Source: Hydractinia symbiolongicarpus (Eukaryota; Cnidaria; Hydrozoa; Anthoathecata; Hydractiniidae). From it: a DNA stretch of 64,000 bases. Under the pieces are notes generated by a model, which saw only the letters and a list, made by a program, of their open reading frames with translations, searched no databases and had not been told where the DNA came from. Both the position numbers and the translations under genes were made by a program. Location of the stretch: contig NC_079876.1 in the NCBI RefSeq assembly GCF_029227915.1, positions 12,276,001 to 12,340,000 of the forward strand, given 5' to 3'. Every line of letters begins with the position of its first letter. Positions within the stretch are counted from its first letter, which is position 1. Positions 13,101 through 23,508 of the stretch are shown piece after piece.

Positions 13101-16100
13101 GGTAAAAATTACGCTAGGTCTCAAATGACTTCTCTGTGGTCAGAATACTGACGGTGCTTTCTGATTGGTTAATTCTATATTCACATCAATATCATGAAAT
13201 CTCTTGTTTTAAGTGTAAATGGCCTCATTGACCCAAACAAATAAGAATAATTCTTCTTTCATTTAGAGGGTAAGATGTGACCATGCCAACTTTTTCCTTA
13301 ATAGTTGATTGACCATGCCAACTTTGCTTAATAGTTGATTGTAATTCGGGATTTGCTATGAGGTGGATTTGAATTTATTGATTTGCTATGACATTTAAGC
13401 TTTCTTTTGGGAGATACTGAATTTGATATCCTCAAAGAATACTCTGTTAACTAGGCTAATACCTTCCCTGATAAATCAAACTGCCGAAGAATAAAGATCA
13501 ATTCGAATTTCAAAAACGATTTTTTCAAGAACTGGTCAACAGTTACCGGGGTCTTTCGAACATACTATTCATAGGATTGCTCAAATTGAATGAAACTTGG
13601 CACACTTATAGTACGTCATAAAAGGAACAAAATGGCGGCAATAAATTTTTGCTTCCGTCAGCACATTTCTGTGACGTCATCAGAAGCTTGAACATTGTTA
13701 AAAATGCCACTATCTGCTTAAAATATAATTACTTTTGTTCTAAAGCGAATTTTTACATTCTGTTTGAAGTTTCTGAAAGCTAAATAAAATTTTTTTAACA
13801 TATCTTCCGGTTTTACATGGATCGGATAAAAAATTGCCCGAAAATCCGGTTTTTTCTATTCCGTCCGGAATCCGTTACTGGAGTTACTGTATGTTTTTAT
13901 GTTACCTCATATTTTAGTTATATGTTGATCAAGAATTGCAATGGAAACCTTGTTGTGCAAATTGAAGACAACTCATTCTGGTCTATTCAAAGTGTGAAAA
14001 GTGTGAATGTTGAAATTGACTACATTGTTGAAAGGAAAGAAGGAAAACTTATGCTGCTCATTCATAGCCAAACTCCAGACTCTACCAACTTATCAATCAC
14101 GTTGGTTGACAATGAAAGAAAAATTCAATTGATTACAATTCAAGGTCTGTTGTGTTAATGATATATTATTTAAATATATTCAATATATCAATTAAAAGTA
14201 CAAATTTATGTTGTAGTGTCGAATTATGTTCTTAAGATTTGGAAAGGAATCACTATAGCATAATTCACCATTTAATATAGAAATAAAAAAATAACATTTT
14301 TGTTTAACAATTATGTAAAATGTATGTCTCTGTCTAATGAAACACGAAAACAGTTACTTTCATTTTGTTTATTGTGCTTCCAGCGTGTAATCCAAAAATT
14401 AAAAATACGGGCTGGTAAATCCTAAATAAGAATTCATCATGGTAGTTTGAGGGATTTAAGGAAAACGTATCCCTTTACAACTTGGATGAAATGGGTTTAT
14501 AAGTCCCATACTCTCTGGGACATAATTGTAGAGTATATGAATTAAATATTCTAGCCGTCTTGATAACTTTTTTCAATAATAACAGTAAAGAAAGCTTTTC
14601 CTTCTTATTGGATCATAACGTGCTACTTTTTAAACATTGCATGCTAATTTAAATTTATCCTTCGAATTCTTAGCAATTCTGCAAAAGATACGTAAAGAAT
14701 ACTATATTAAGTTTGTGACAATTTCTTTTTTTTTGATAGGTAACAATCTGGCACACCAATGTACAACAACTAACCATTTGATTATTATTACTCACAACAG
14801 TTGTAAAATATGCAATGATATTGAGTCTATTGTAAACACGCCAACAGAAGAAACAGTTGTTGAATTTTTTTGTGGGGGGAATCTACAAAGAATGACAGAA
14901 GCAGACTATGAAAAAATTGAAAAAGGCTATATTTATGAATATTTTACACGTGATGAGAAATCTATGGAAGAAGCACTCCAATTTCCACCTCCAATGCTAG
15001 ATCTAAAGTGCTCTGTGTTTGCCCAAAGAATTAAAGCTGTTATGGTTAAGTCAAAGCATCGGTTATTTACTGTATTAACACATTACGATGCCAAGAAGCA
15101 CATGGAATTTTTAAAACTTCACAAAGTATTTCCTGTGAAGTCATTTTCTGATGAAAACAGAATCTTATTTGTGTTCCTTAACACCATTATAAACATGAGG
15201 TACACAGAAACAACCAATGCAATGATTATACAGAAGGAAATTTTAGCAGGCGAGGAGAACTTAAGAGAGCTCTGTATTGTCTATAAAAAATATTTAAAAA
15301 ACAGTAACTTGAGAATAATTAATGTTGTGGCTGCACCTAATTTCGAAGACAAGCAGGACACTGCAATTTGTGTTGATTGCAAAATAATCTTTAGGAACAC
15401 TTGGTCTGAAGATAAAGCTATTATGAAGTTCTTTTTAAACATATTACAGGGAGAAAGCAATATATGTAACAAGAAAGAGCAATATATCAACATAGTCAGC
15501 AAAATCTTTTGCTTTATGGCTACTCGAACAGCACTCTATTCAGTCCCTTCACTCAGTGATAACACCCACGAAAAGATAACTTCACTGCTACTAACTTGTC
15601 AACAACAGCGTATTTTGTATGACAAGTCGAAAAAAAAAATTATAACTGGTTCCTTGGGTAGTGGTAAAACTGTATTAGCCTTGTCACATTTAGAACGTGC
15701 TTATCAAATATCTGAAACGAATTCTGTTATATACTACGTTATATGGGATGATAAAACGCTACTGAAACAAGATGTTGCCAGTCATGCTAATAAATTCAAC
15801 AACAAAGCCAATGTTACAGTTCTCGTTAGAGAAGTTGTGGAACTAGCTAAGGACTTAAAGATGACAAACGTACCAGCACCATCGCTGTTGTTGATATCGT
15901 TGGTTGAAAAACATACTAACGAAAACTTACATGTGATAATTGACGAATTAAATGGTGAAGTATTGGATAAGGAAGAATCGTCATCGCTGAAACACTGCCT
16001 GGAGACTGAAAGTAGGTTGCAAGATTCTCTTGTAATTATCTTTCCTCAATCTGTTGAGAAACATAGAACGTTTATTTCAGACGAATCTATCACTAATCAT

Positions 16101-19100
16101 TACAAATATAATTATAAGGACACAGGAATGAAATTATTTAAACTAACCAGAGGAATGAGAGCATCAAGAGCCATTTTTAACTTTTTAAAAGCCTTCGAGC
16201 AAAAAGCAGCCAAGGAAAGGACGGTCATTAAACTTCCTGTTAGACAATCTCATCTAAAAAATGATGCAGTAATATCACCAGGTAATATTGATATCAGGAA
16301 TAATTCAAGAGAACAAGAACAGCCTATAGTTGAAGAACAATTACCGCAAGTTGTTCCCCATACTACAGCCTCTGCAGAAGAGAAAGAAGAAGAAAGTTTT
16401 AAAATACCTGTTGATATTGATGTCATTGCAGCCTCTATGAATGATACAGAGCTTTCAGAACATTGTAGAACGGAAATCGAGCTAACATTTAACTCAGCAG
16501 ATAATATAGGTCATAATATAAAAGGTACAAAGCCATTACTAATACATCCAGTAATGCAACAAATGACGGAAGAAACAGTCATTCTATTGTTAGCTTTTGC
16601 TTTAAAAGATATTGGTTTATTTGATAAAAACAGGAGCCTGTTAATTTACAACACCTTGCATCAAATGACAATACTTTACAGATTGCTAAAACTGTTAGAA
16701 ATAGATTTCTTTCATTACGATGACTCCACTAAATGGAAAATCCGGAAAATTCAGACAGGTGAAATAGTTCAAGATCTTTCCAACTATACCAACTATGCCA
16801 TGCTTACTACAACACAAGGTGCTCGTGGTATTGAAGCAGCTGAATGTATTTGCATAATCGACAAAGACGACTGTAAGTTAAAACATTTAACTATAGAAGG
16901 AATGTCAAGAGCAACACAAAGCCTTATCCTTTTGTCGATGTCAAACATTAACAAATCAAACATGCTGAAGTCATCAACTGGTAAGATTGTCAGTGAACTT
17001 ATGTCTGAATATCTAATAGAATGTTGCTTAGAACACTCAGATGATAACGAGACAGAAATACCGTTCACAAAGACTTTATATGACAATAAAAGAACTTACA
17101 GCATTCACACTCAATCATGGGAATATGAAGAAATGATGGAAAAACTTAATCATGTTGAATGTCCACGCACGTCCGAAATTAAAAATGCAAACGAACTAAT
17201 AGTTAAAAAGTAAGAGGATTAGGTTTATGAGTAGAGCGTAAAATAATTCTGTTTCAATAGGGAAATAGCAAAGCATGTTTTCTTGTTATAATCAGTTACC
17301 CTATCGCTATTAAACAATGTATAGTTCTTTTATAATTTTTATTTCAGCCTTCATCCCCCTGAAATATCCGATAACACAATTTGCTCGTATGTGTCAGACA
17401 CAACATGTGAATTAAGTTGGGAAAATAAAGGCTACAGATACACAATTAAGAAGCAGGACAACGAAAATCTAGATTGGAAAATTGTAGCTAGTAACATTAC
17501 TTCTAACAAATTCGTACTGAATGATATGGTGATTGGTGAACTGTACAAGTTTTGTGTCGTTGCTAGTAATCAAGTTGGTAAATCTGATGACAATATCGTG
17601 CCTTATCTTCACAAGTAAGACAAAATAATAATTTTTCTTTCATGTTAGTAGAATCTAAATCATAAATTTTAAATCTAACGTTACTTTCGCAAGCTGCTTA
17701 ACCCTTTTAAGGGGGATTTTCACGAAGCGAATTGAGCGGCGAATTTGACAGCGAATTGTATCTGAGCATGCGCAGTTTTGTTTATTTTGATTTTGCATCC
17801 CCTTTAGTCCTAGACAGCTGTGCATTTTTGGAAGAAAAAGCATTACACAAGTTTTGCTGCGTCTAGTCACTAGATTTGGAGATATAGCCTTTCCTAAATT
17901 GGTAACCAAGACCAACCACCCTGTGAGTGGCTGCGAATGAAATATTAATTATATGACCGAAGATAATTTATAACTTGAAACAGTTCAGTTTCCAACCCAA
18001 ATAGGTTATCGTGTAGTCAAATTTTAGCGAATATGAAATTTTAAAACATTTTAAAATTTAATGCAAAACCTCATCTGAACCCTCGAAAAGCATTTGATTT
18101 AAATATTACAGCTGTTGTACTTTTTATTTAGATTGTCAAGCACGTCGGATATTATGGTTGAAGGTATGTTTATTTTATTAAACTGTTAAGCACGTAGCTT
18201 CAATGATAAATACTTAGCATGTATAGAGAATAAACATATGGAATGACTGTATTTACAAATTATTTTTTTCGGGGTTTGCTAGAGCTAGTACGCGCTACGC
18301 AATATACCCTGATTGGGGCATATAATACAATTCTTTCAGAATTGTATTATATGCCCGACGGTGTTAGGTACGAACAAAGTGATGTTCGTTCTGATATTTC
18401 TTCTGGCGAAAAATATAAAGTGTACAAAATAATACACAAAAAAGAATATACATCATCGAAAAAGAATTATTCGATTTTTATTTCTTTTTTTTCTTTGCAC
18501 TTTTTTTCGTAGATACTAAAAGTAGGAACCAGCAGTAACCAACAGTAACCAGCAGTATTTCGAAGTAACCACTGGAGAACCACCAGTATTATGAAATAAC
18601 CACAAGAGAACCAGCTGGTTTTTTAAGTAACCACAAGAGAACCAGCAGTTATTAATAATTTACTCCAGATAAGGCAGCAACAGCGGCGCAAAGGTGTTGT
18701 GATTTTTATGCACAACACTTCATGACCTTAAAACTACCAAATATGATAAATAAAAGGACACGTAGTTCCCAGGCCTTTTTTCTAATACTTTATGCTCCTG
18801 CTAACCAGCTACTTTTATGTTGTTTACACAAGGTCCAATAAATGGATTCCGCGAAGATTAATTTACGAAAACATGAATAAAACTCGCGGAATTCGCGATA
18901 ATTAACCAACTAAAGTTATTTATTTATTTATTTCGCCTAAAGGCAGTAATCCATTACAAGAATTACAGAACGAAAATGGTGTTTTCAGGATTAAGGTTCA
19001 TTCTTTGAGATAAAATGTAACATGTTTCAAGAAAAAAACGTTCATTTCGAAGGCATAATTTTTTTTTTACTTGAACAGAAACCATGTGAGAAAAACAAAC

Positions 19101-22100
19101 TTATATTTTCTACCGGATGCCACGATATTTCTCCACAACATTTATTAATTCATTCAAACTTTATGAAAAAATGTCTCGTTTTGGACCATCCTCCGTATAG
19201 TGTTGTTTTTCGTTATCTTTGGTTTACAATTCAGATATTAGTTCGTTATTTAAAATATTAATTTTGTTTTTGTTAATTCTCGCGTGTGGTTTTAAAAGCC
19301 TTCTGGTGTCTCAACTGTTGCATAAAGCCCAAGTCACACCAGACATAAAAATTTCAGAAAAATGGGTCATGAATTGTTGTGTACATTATAAAATGTTTCA
19401 CATCGAAGCTGTAGTTGCGTTTATTTCGTTTTATCTATTTAACTGGTCTTTCTCTTGTTGTCACTTAAAAAAATGCTGGTTCTCCGTTAGTTACTTCAAA
19501 ATACAGATGGTTCTCTGGTGGTTACTTCAAAGTACTGCTGGTTACTGCTGGTTCCTACTTTTAGTAAAAGCGACTTTTTTTATACTCGTTTATAGTAGCC
19601 TAGTTAACTAAGCTTTTTTCTTCGAGTTGATAAAATGAGTTTCTCTCAAACTAAAGCTTAGACGCGAACGAATTACTCAGTGGAAACTCCGAGTTTAAGT
19701 CGAACAATGTGACTAATCGCTTTAGAGGACATTTTAATTTATCTGTGAGTTATTTACCAAGTTTGGCCATATCTTACTTTGGTAAAAACTTTGTAGAACA
19801 CTAATGTTTATTAGGGTGAGTGAAACCACTCGCTGAAATTTTCGGGATGAAAAGGGCTTTCCCCGATAATAATCACGTGAGCAGAGAACAATAGAATTAG
19901 CCAATCAAAAAGCGCGGCCAGATTTTGGCCGCAGAAAAATCGTTTGAGACCCAGCGTAATTTTTCCCACCTTAACTACTCCGATTTCCCGGTGGTAAGAA
20001 AAATTACGCTGGGTCTCCTGGCTAGTTTATAGGGACACCAGTTGATAAGCGCACGCTCAGATAAGCGCATCAAAATCTTGCTATGCGCTTGATTTCGGCA
20101 TTTTACTGTAAATTGAATACAAAATTGTTCCGTCTATTCGGGCCTTTAAAGTTTAAAAATAATCACTTCCAGCCTTAACCGAAATTCTTATAAAAAGGAT
20201 CTCAAACGATTTTTCTGCGGCCAAAATCTGGCCGCGCTTTTTGATTGGCTAATTCTATTGTTCTTTGTTCACGTGTTCCAGGTTGGGGAAAGCCCTTTTC
20301 ATCCGAATATTCCAGCGATGGCCAATTGGCTTTTTAATTTTCACGACAAAATGAATTAGGCGCCAAATTCGCAAACTAGCAGCGAAACCTTTAGCCGCGA
20401 AAAAGTAGGAACTGTTTCTACTTTTCAGCGAAGCGAATATTTCTATGCAAAATCAAAAAAACAAACTGCGCATTCTCAGATACAATAAGAAGTTACATTT
20501 GGGTCTCAAAGATTTGTAAGAATAATTTTAGTTCAAACATGACAAAAAGGAACACCCAAATTTCCAACTACTTGTGAATAGTTTATAGAGAAAAACAAAC
20601 CAAAACCAAAACTAATTTATTTTTAAAAAATTTAAGCTTGTAAAAAAAGTAAACGTTTTTTAACCGATCGCGTGTCAGAGAAACATCTTTGAAATGTTGG
20701 TGCAGACGAAATCGAATATATTGAGTACAATTTGTTCTATTTTTATCACTATATCATACTCAACTAAAACGAATATGTTTCATTCAGCAAATAATGTTGA
20801 TAAAATGTGTGAGGTGAGAGAAAATTTAATTTTGATAAAAGCAGCAGCTAGTTTTTATTATGCATTTTTTTTTTTCATGAGAAACCCGTTTACAATTAAC
20901 AGAGTATTTACTAAGAGCTGTGTACCTAAGTCTCGTGTTCTTTAGAACTTGTTCTTATAAAAAACCGATCGCGTGTCAGAGAAACATGAAATGTTCGTGC
21001 AGACGAAATCGAATATATTGAGTACAATTTGTTCTATTTTTATCACTATATCATACTCAACGAAAACGAATATGTTTCATTCAAGAAATAATGTTGATAG
21101 GTCGTGTGAGGTGAGAGAAAATTTAATTTTGATAAAAGCAGTAGCTAGTTTTTATTATACATTATTTTTATTCATGAGAAGTCTGTTCAATTTATTTTTA
21201 CAATTTTTACTGAAAAAACGAAGAAACTCTTTTTGCGTGCTTTAGATTATTTTCTACCTTTATCCTGCACTTTTCTCCATACAATCTGAAGAAAGCTTTT
21301 TTTGTTCATTTGTTAGGTAAACGCAAGTTGAGTGCAAAATAAAAAGTAGAAGTTCAGTATTTATATTTAGTGAAGTTTTTTCTTTGTTCGTAAGAAACTA
21401 AATAAAGTCATGGAATAAGCATACTAGCCAGCCTCGGTTTTAGGGATTTATCGCCGTCTTCCCACATGCCATATAGATAAAAAATCCCTGGAACCGAGAG
21501 TGCTAGACTAGGCAATATTGATATTTGGTAAAGTTTCTCTTTGTTCGTAAGAAGCCAAATAGAGTCATGAAATAAGCATACTAGCCACCCTCGTTATCAG
21601 AGATTTTTGCCTTTTTGCTATAAAACATCCCTGGGGACGAGAGTGCTAGACTAGGCAGTATTAATATTTGGTAAATTTTTCCCCTTGTTTTGAAAACGGC
21701 TAAATAAGTCATGAAATAAATAGCTAGCCATCCTATTCTCCAGGGATCTTTACCTGTTCGTTCTTTTCCCGCATAAGAAATGGATAAAAAAAACCCTGGG
21801 GACGAAAGTGTTAGACTAGGTTGGTTTATAAAAACGCATTATGTTATCGTAATAATTGTAGGAATAGCTATATTTACTTCCGAGATTTTTATTAAAAATG
21901 TCATGTGAAATTATTTTAACAAGCGAAAAATTTTAGAGTCTCGACTTTAACTGAAACATTTCCGTGGTTCATACAAGTAGAATAATTTTCTCCTGATGCA
22001 AATTATCCTTTACATGATGACGTCAACATATTAATATTAACTTGAATAAAAATAAATTATTACTATATTTTTTGTTTCTGTGTTTTCACAATTACTTTTT

Positions 22101-23508
22101 TATGTTTAATACATTATAAAATGTTTTACAATAAAAAAAAGTATTTAATGATGTTATAAGTTTTTCGTTATCATGTTTCATTAATTTATAAATTTATAAT
22201 TTTTATTCATTTATTATTTTATATTTAGATATCGAGGAAATTATTGAATCTAACGATATCGAGAAACTGAAAAAATTACTATCCATTCATCCAAACATCG
22301 TTCACATGAGAGATGAACGTGAAAACACACCATTGATGTGGACAGTACTTCACACCGACAATACATCAATGGTGGAAATACTCATCTCATATGGGAGTGA
22401 TGTTTGGGCGGAAGATAGCTGGAAACAAAACAGTTATCATTTTGCTGCATCAGAAGATCGTCACACAATATTAGATATGTTATGTCGACATGATGTAACA
22501 AACATCAACCGTGGAGATGTTGACAACTACACACCATTACATGATGCTGCATTGCGTGGTCACATCTCATGTGTTGATGTTTTGTTACGTTATGAAAATA
22601 TTGATGTGACGATCAAAGATATATTTGGAAACACAGCTTATGATTGGGCTGGAGGATGGAAGAATGAACAAAACCGGAAAATAATAAGACGAAAAATAAA
22701 AGAATACGAAGTAAGTTATTAAGTTGATTTAATAAATTAGAAAGAAGAATAAATGTGTAATTAGTTTTAATTTGAAAATAAAAAGGAATATTTATTTTTA
22801 AAAAAGGTTTTAGGTTAAGAATGTTATTTTTTATATTCCGTGCGGAGTTGTTATATTAAAATTTTGAATAATAATAAACAAAAATATATAAAGACAATAA
22901 TATAATGAATAAATAAATTTAATAAATGTTATATACGGGGTATTATAATTTTAAAGTAATTTAAGAGTTGTATTTTTGAAGCAAGTGAAAAATTAAAATA
23001 TTACGAAGAAAGTTTTAAAAGTTTTATAAAAATTAATTACGAAAAAAATATTTAGTTTGGGTTGATGATAATAAACGAAATGATATAAGACCAAATATGT
23101 TTAGAATATATTTTAATTCGTATGTAAAGTGATTGTTGAAAAATAAAGTAATTCAATATTAATGTATTTTTTTGCCAGCGATAAATGAAATTTGTAAAGT
23201 TTTTTTTTTTTTCAGAGTATTAGTTAATAATTCTTTTTTCTTCATATTATTATAAGAAATATAATAAACAATTTATAATTAGTTGCTAATAATTGTTTTA
23301 TTGTTAGGTTTGAAAAGAGGATAAAAAATACAATTTCGTTTCCAGACCGTTTTATACTTTTGTGTAAAAACTAGAATTAATTGTAAAAATGAAATAATAC
23401 AAATTTCGAGTGCGTTGCATGATGGGAATTAAAAAAACATTTTTAGCGTAAATTTTTCGATCTTGCGACTAATAAAAATAATTATTTTTTTAGGCTAGAA
23501 AGAAGTAA
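9127..23508 (+). CDS. Death-fold / SF1 (Schlafen-g3-like) NTPase / FN3 / ankyrin protein, 5' incomplete
   Basis: I reconstruct one gene as join(9127..9420, 9835..10107, 11385..11405, 12171..12192, 13918..14144, 14740..17209, 17348..17614, 18132..18163, 22229..22710, 23494..23508). Every junction has AG/GT borders and the codon phases match at all nine joins, giving at least 1366 residues. Domain order: two death-fold-like helical segments (about 1-95 and 105-188), two microexons, a beta-rich segment (about 204-278), a P-loop NTPase (about 560-1040), an FN3 domain (about 1103-1190) and four to five ankyrin repeats (about 1203-1350). The first exon here begins inside a codon and has no in-frame ATG, so at least one upstream exon is missing. 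The last exon adds only four residues and a stop; if its donor is not used, translation ends three codons past the ankyrin exon. Known: death folds nucleate signalling complexes, and P-loop NTPases act as switches in NLR-like proteins. Inferred: a cytosolic innate-immunity or cell-death sensor. No exact homologue is known to me; the lone-gene model is strong on phase but lacks transcript support. Confidence 0.8.
10703..11279 (-). mobile_element. PIF/Harbinger-derived short transposon in the NTPase-gene intron
   Basis: Perfect 16-bp inverted termini AAGGCGGTGATACACG (10703) and CGTGTATCACCGCCTT (to 11279) extend imperfectly to about 40 bp. The minus strand keeps the N-terminal part of a Harbinger-like transposase: WTKEWLQKRSCLGVCDMFLN then YFNFLWMSS (10945-11087), and an overlapping frame 10979-11203. 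The catalytic core is deleted. The target duplication is unclear (TTA on the right, no match on the left). Confidence 0.6.
11385..12192 (+). CDS. Two consecutive microexons (21 and 22 nt) of the NTPase gene
   Basis: Exon 11385-11405 (21 nt, residues GGIQDEF across the junction) lies between TTTTTTTCTAG and GTAAGT. Exon 12171-12192 (22 nt, ANNTTSP plus a split serine) lies between TTTTTAG and GTATGT. They preserve the reading frame from the second death-fold exon to the exon at 13918 and supply a short polar linker. An alternative acceptor at 12950 also fits the phase, but that path reads into a dispersed repeat and a stop at 13126, so I prefer 13918. Such short exons are easily missed by gene predictors. 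Confidence 0.6.
13918..14144 (+). CDS. Beta-rich exon of unknown fold between death-folds and NTPase
   Basis: About 75 residues begin YMLIKNCNGNLVVQIEDNSF and show alternating hydrophobic strands with short polar turns (VEIDYIVERKEGKLMLLIHS, then NLSITLVDNERKIQLITI). I recognise no family. The exon has an ATTTTAG acceptor and a rather weak donor (GTCTGT), yet its phase joins both neighbours exactly, completing a serine codon upstream and a glycine codon downstream. A long open frame extends upstream to 13817, but that part lies in intronic repeat sequence. The segment may be a small beta-sandwich or a structural lead-in to the NTPase. Confidence 0.55.
14740..17209 (+). CDS. P-loop NTPase exon, SF1 helicase / Schlafen group 3-like (DUF2075-like)
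   Basis: This is the largest exon, 2470 nt. A glutamine-rich lead (LLLTCQQQRIL, Q-motif-like) precedes Walker A GSLGSGKT at assembled residues 582-589. Walker B VIIDELNGE has D680 and E681. LTRGMRAS lies near 747, TTTQGARGIE at 968-977 resembles SF1 motif V, and MSRATQSLIL at about 1000-1009 resembles SF1 motif VI, with Arg1002 as the likely arginine finger. This order is typical of UvrD-like SF1 NTPases and of the helicase part of group 3 Schlafens. About 90 residues between the LTRGMR motif and the C-terminal lobe (roughly 775-865) are acidic and low in complexity. Some 300 residues before Walker A have no recognised domain. A frame upstream to 14637 is intronic; the true border is the TTTTGATAG acceptor at 14739. 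ATPase competence looks intact; helicase activity is not shown. Confidence 0.8.
17348..17614 (+). CDS. Fibronectin type III domain exon
   Basis: The exon lies between TTTCAG and GTAAGA and joins the NTPase exon by completing an asparagine codon. Its 88 codons begin LHPPEISDNTICSYVSDTTC, then show the FN3 hallmarks: a B-strand tryptophan (ELSWEN), a C-strand tyrosine (YRYTIKKQ), a tryptophan near WKIVAS, and the conserved leucine-tyrosine pattern GELYKFCVVASNQVGKSDD at strands F-G. One domain occupies exactly one exon. There is no signal peptide or membrane segment, so this is probably an intracellular FN3. FN3 followed directly by ankyrin repeats is the arrangement of FANK1. Confidence 0.75.
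18132..23508 (+). CDS. C-terminal linker, ankyrin-repeat exon and last exon
   Basis: A 32-nt exon (18132-18163) encodes a serine-rich linker and splices over 4 kb of repeats to 22229-22710. That exon carries ankyrin repeats: a degenerate first unit (IEEIIESNDIEKLKKLLSIH), then units starting ENTPLMWTVLHTDNTSMVEI, QNSYHFAASEDRHTILDMLC and NYTPLHDAALRGHISCVDVL, and a partial last unit (GNTAYDWA). The TPLH and LL motifs and the 33-residue spacing are clear. The exon ends with a basic helix. A strong GTAAGT at 22711 leads to a short last exon at 23494 (ARKK then TAA). The long intron carries a foldback element and several MITEs, which would split this gene in automated annotation. Confidence 0.7.
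18316..18356. repeat. Perfect 19-bp hairpin with 3-nt loop
   Basis: GGGCATATAATACAATTCT (18316-18334) and its exact reverse complement (18338-18356) are separated by TTC. It sits in the intron just after the 32-nt linker exon. Length and perfection resemble the hairpins at 7307-7345 and 50153-50193. Confidence 0.75.
18516..19564. mobile_element. Foldback-type transposon with subrepeated termini and TA target duplication
   Basis: Perfect 25-bp inverted ends start CTAAAAGTAGGAACCAGCAG and lie at 18516-18540 and 19540-19564. Each is followed inwards by irregular copies of AACCAGCAGTAACC / GAGAACCA units (to about 18650 on the left, from about 19470 on the right). TA on both flanks fits a Tc1/mariner-type target duplication. 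The interior has no transposase; open frames at 19022-19261 and 19219-19611 show no recognisable protein. Located in the intron ahead of the ankyrin exon. Confidence 0.6.
19831..20317. mobile_element. MITE with long inverted repeats and a nested inner hairpin
   Basis: The left end (CGCTGAAATTTTCGGGATGA...) and the inverted right end share about 115 bp, including GAACAATAGAATTAGCCAAT and GCGCGGCCAGATTTTGGCCG. A second hairpin (GACCCAGCGTAATTTTTC ... GAAAAATTACGCTGGGTC, about 19948-20018) is nested next to the left arm. Related fragments occur at 13085-13130 and 17700-17790, so this is a dispersed family. No coding capacity. Confidence 0.6.
20662..21190. repeat. Direct duplication of about 225 bp, period about 301 bp
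   Basis: Two copies beginning AACCGATCGCGTGTCAGAGA lie at 20662 and 20963 and match nearly base for base to about 20885 and 21185, with scattered substitutions and one short deletion. Both keep an open frame on the plus strand, but the protein is low in complexity and not recognisable. It is a fairly recent tandem duplication inside the intron. Confidence 0.7.
21371..21820. repeat. Three tandem copies of a unit of about 150 bp containing the CTCG...CCCTGG foldback
   Basis: Each unit has CTTTGTTCGTAAGAA-like sequence, then GTCATG(G/A)AATAAGCATACTAGCC, then a foldback with CCTCG...CCCTGGGGACGAGAGTGCTAGACTAGG. The three copies diverge moderately. The unit links the foldback family found elsewhere in the window to a fixed flank, showing it was amplified here with its insertion site. 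Confidence 0.65.

Noticed and set aside
12922-13128. Open frame after a TTTTTAG acceptor that would also fit the NTPase gene phase
   Set aside because: It runs into a dispersed repeat (GCCTAGCGTAAT-type) and stops; the exon at 13918 fits the same phase and continues the gene.
14637-14739. 5' extension of the NTPase exon frame
   Set aside because: It lies upstream of a good TTTTGATAG acceptor whose phase matches the previous exon; the extension is intron.
17210-17213. In-frame TAA directly after the NTPase exon as the true end of the gene
   Set aside because: A GTAAGA donor overlaps it and joins the FN3 exon in phase; kept only as an alternative end.
20694-21245. Two similar 83- and 90-codon frames considered as duplicated genes
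   Set aside because: They are low in complexity and match no family; treated as a non-coding tandem duplication.
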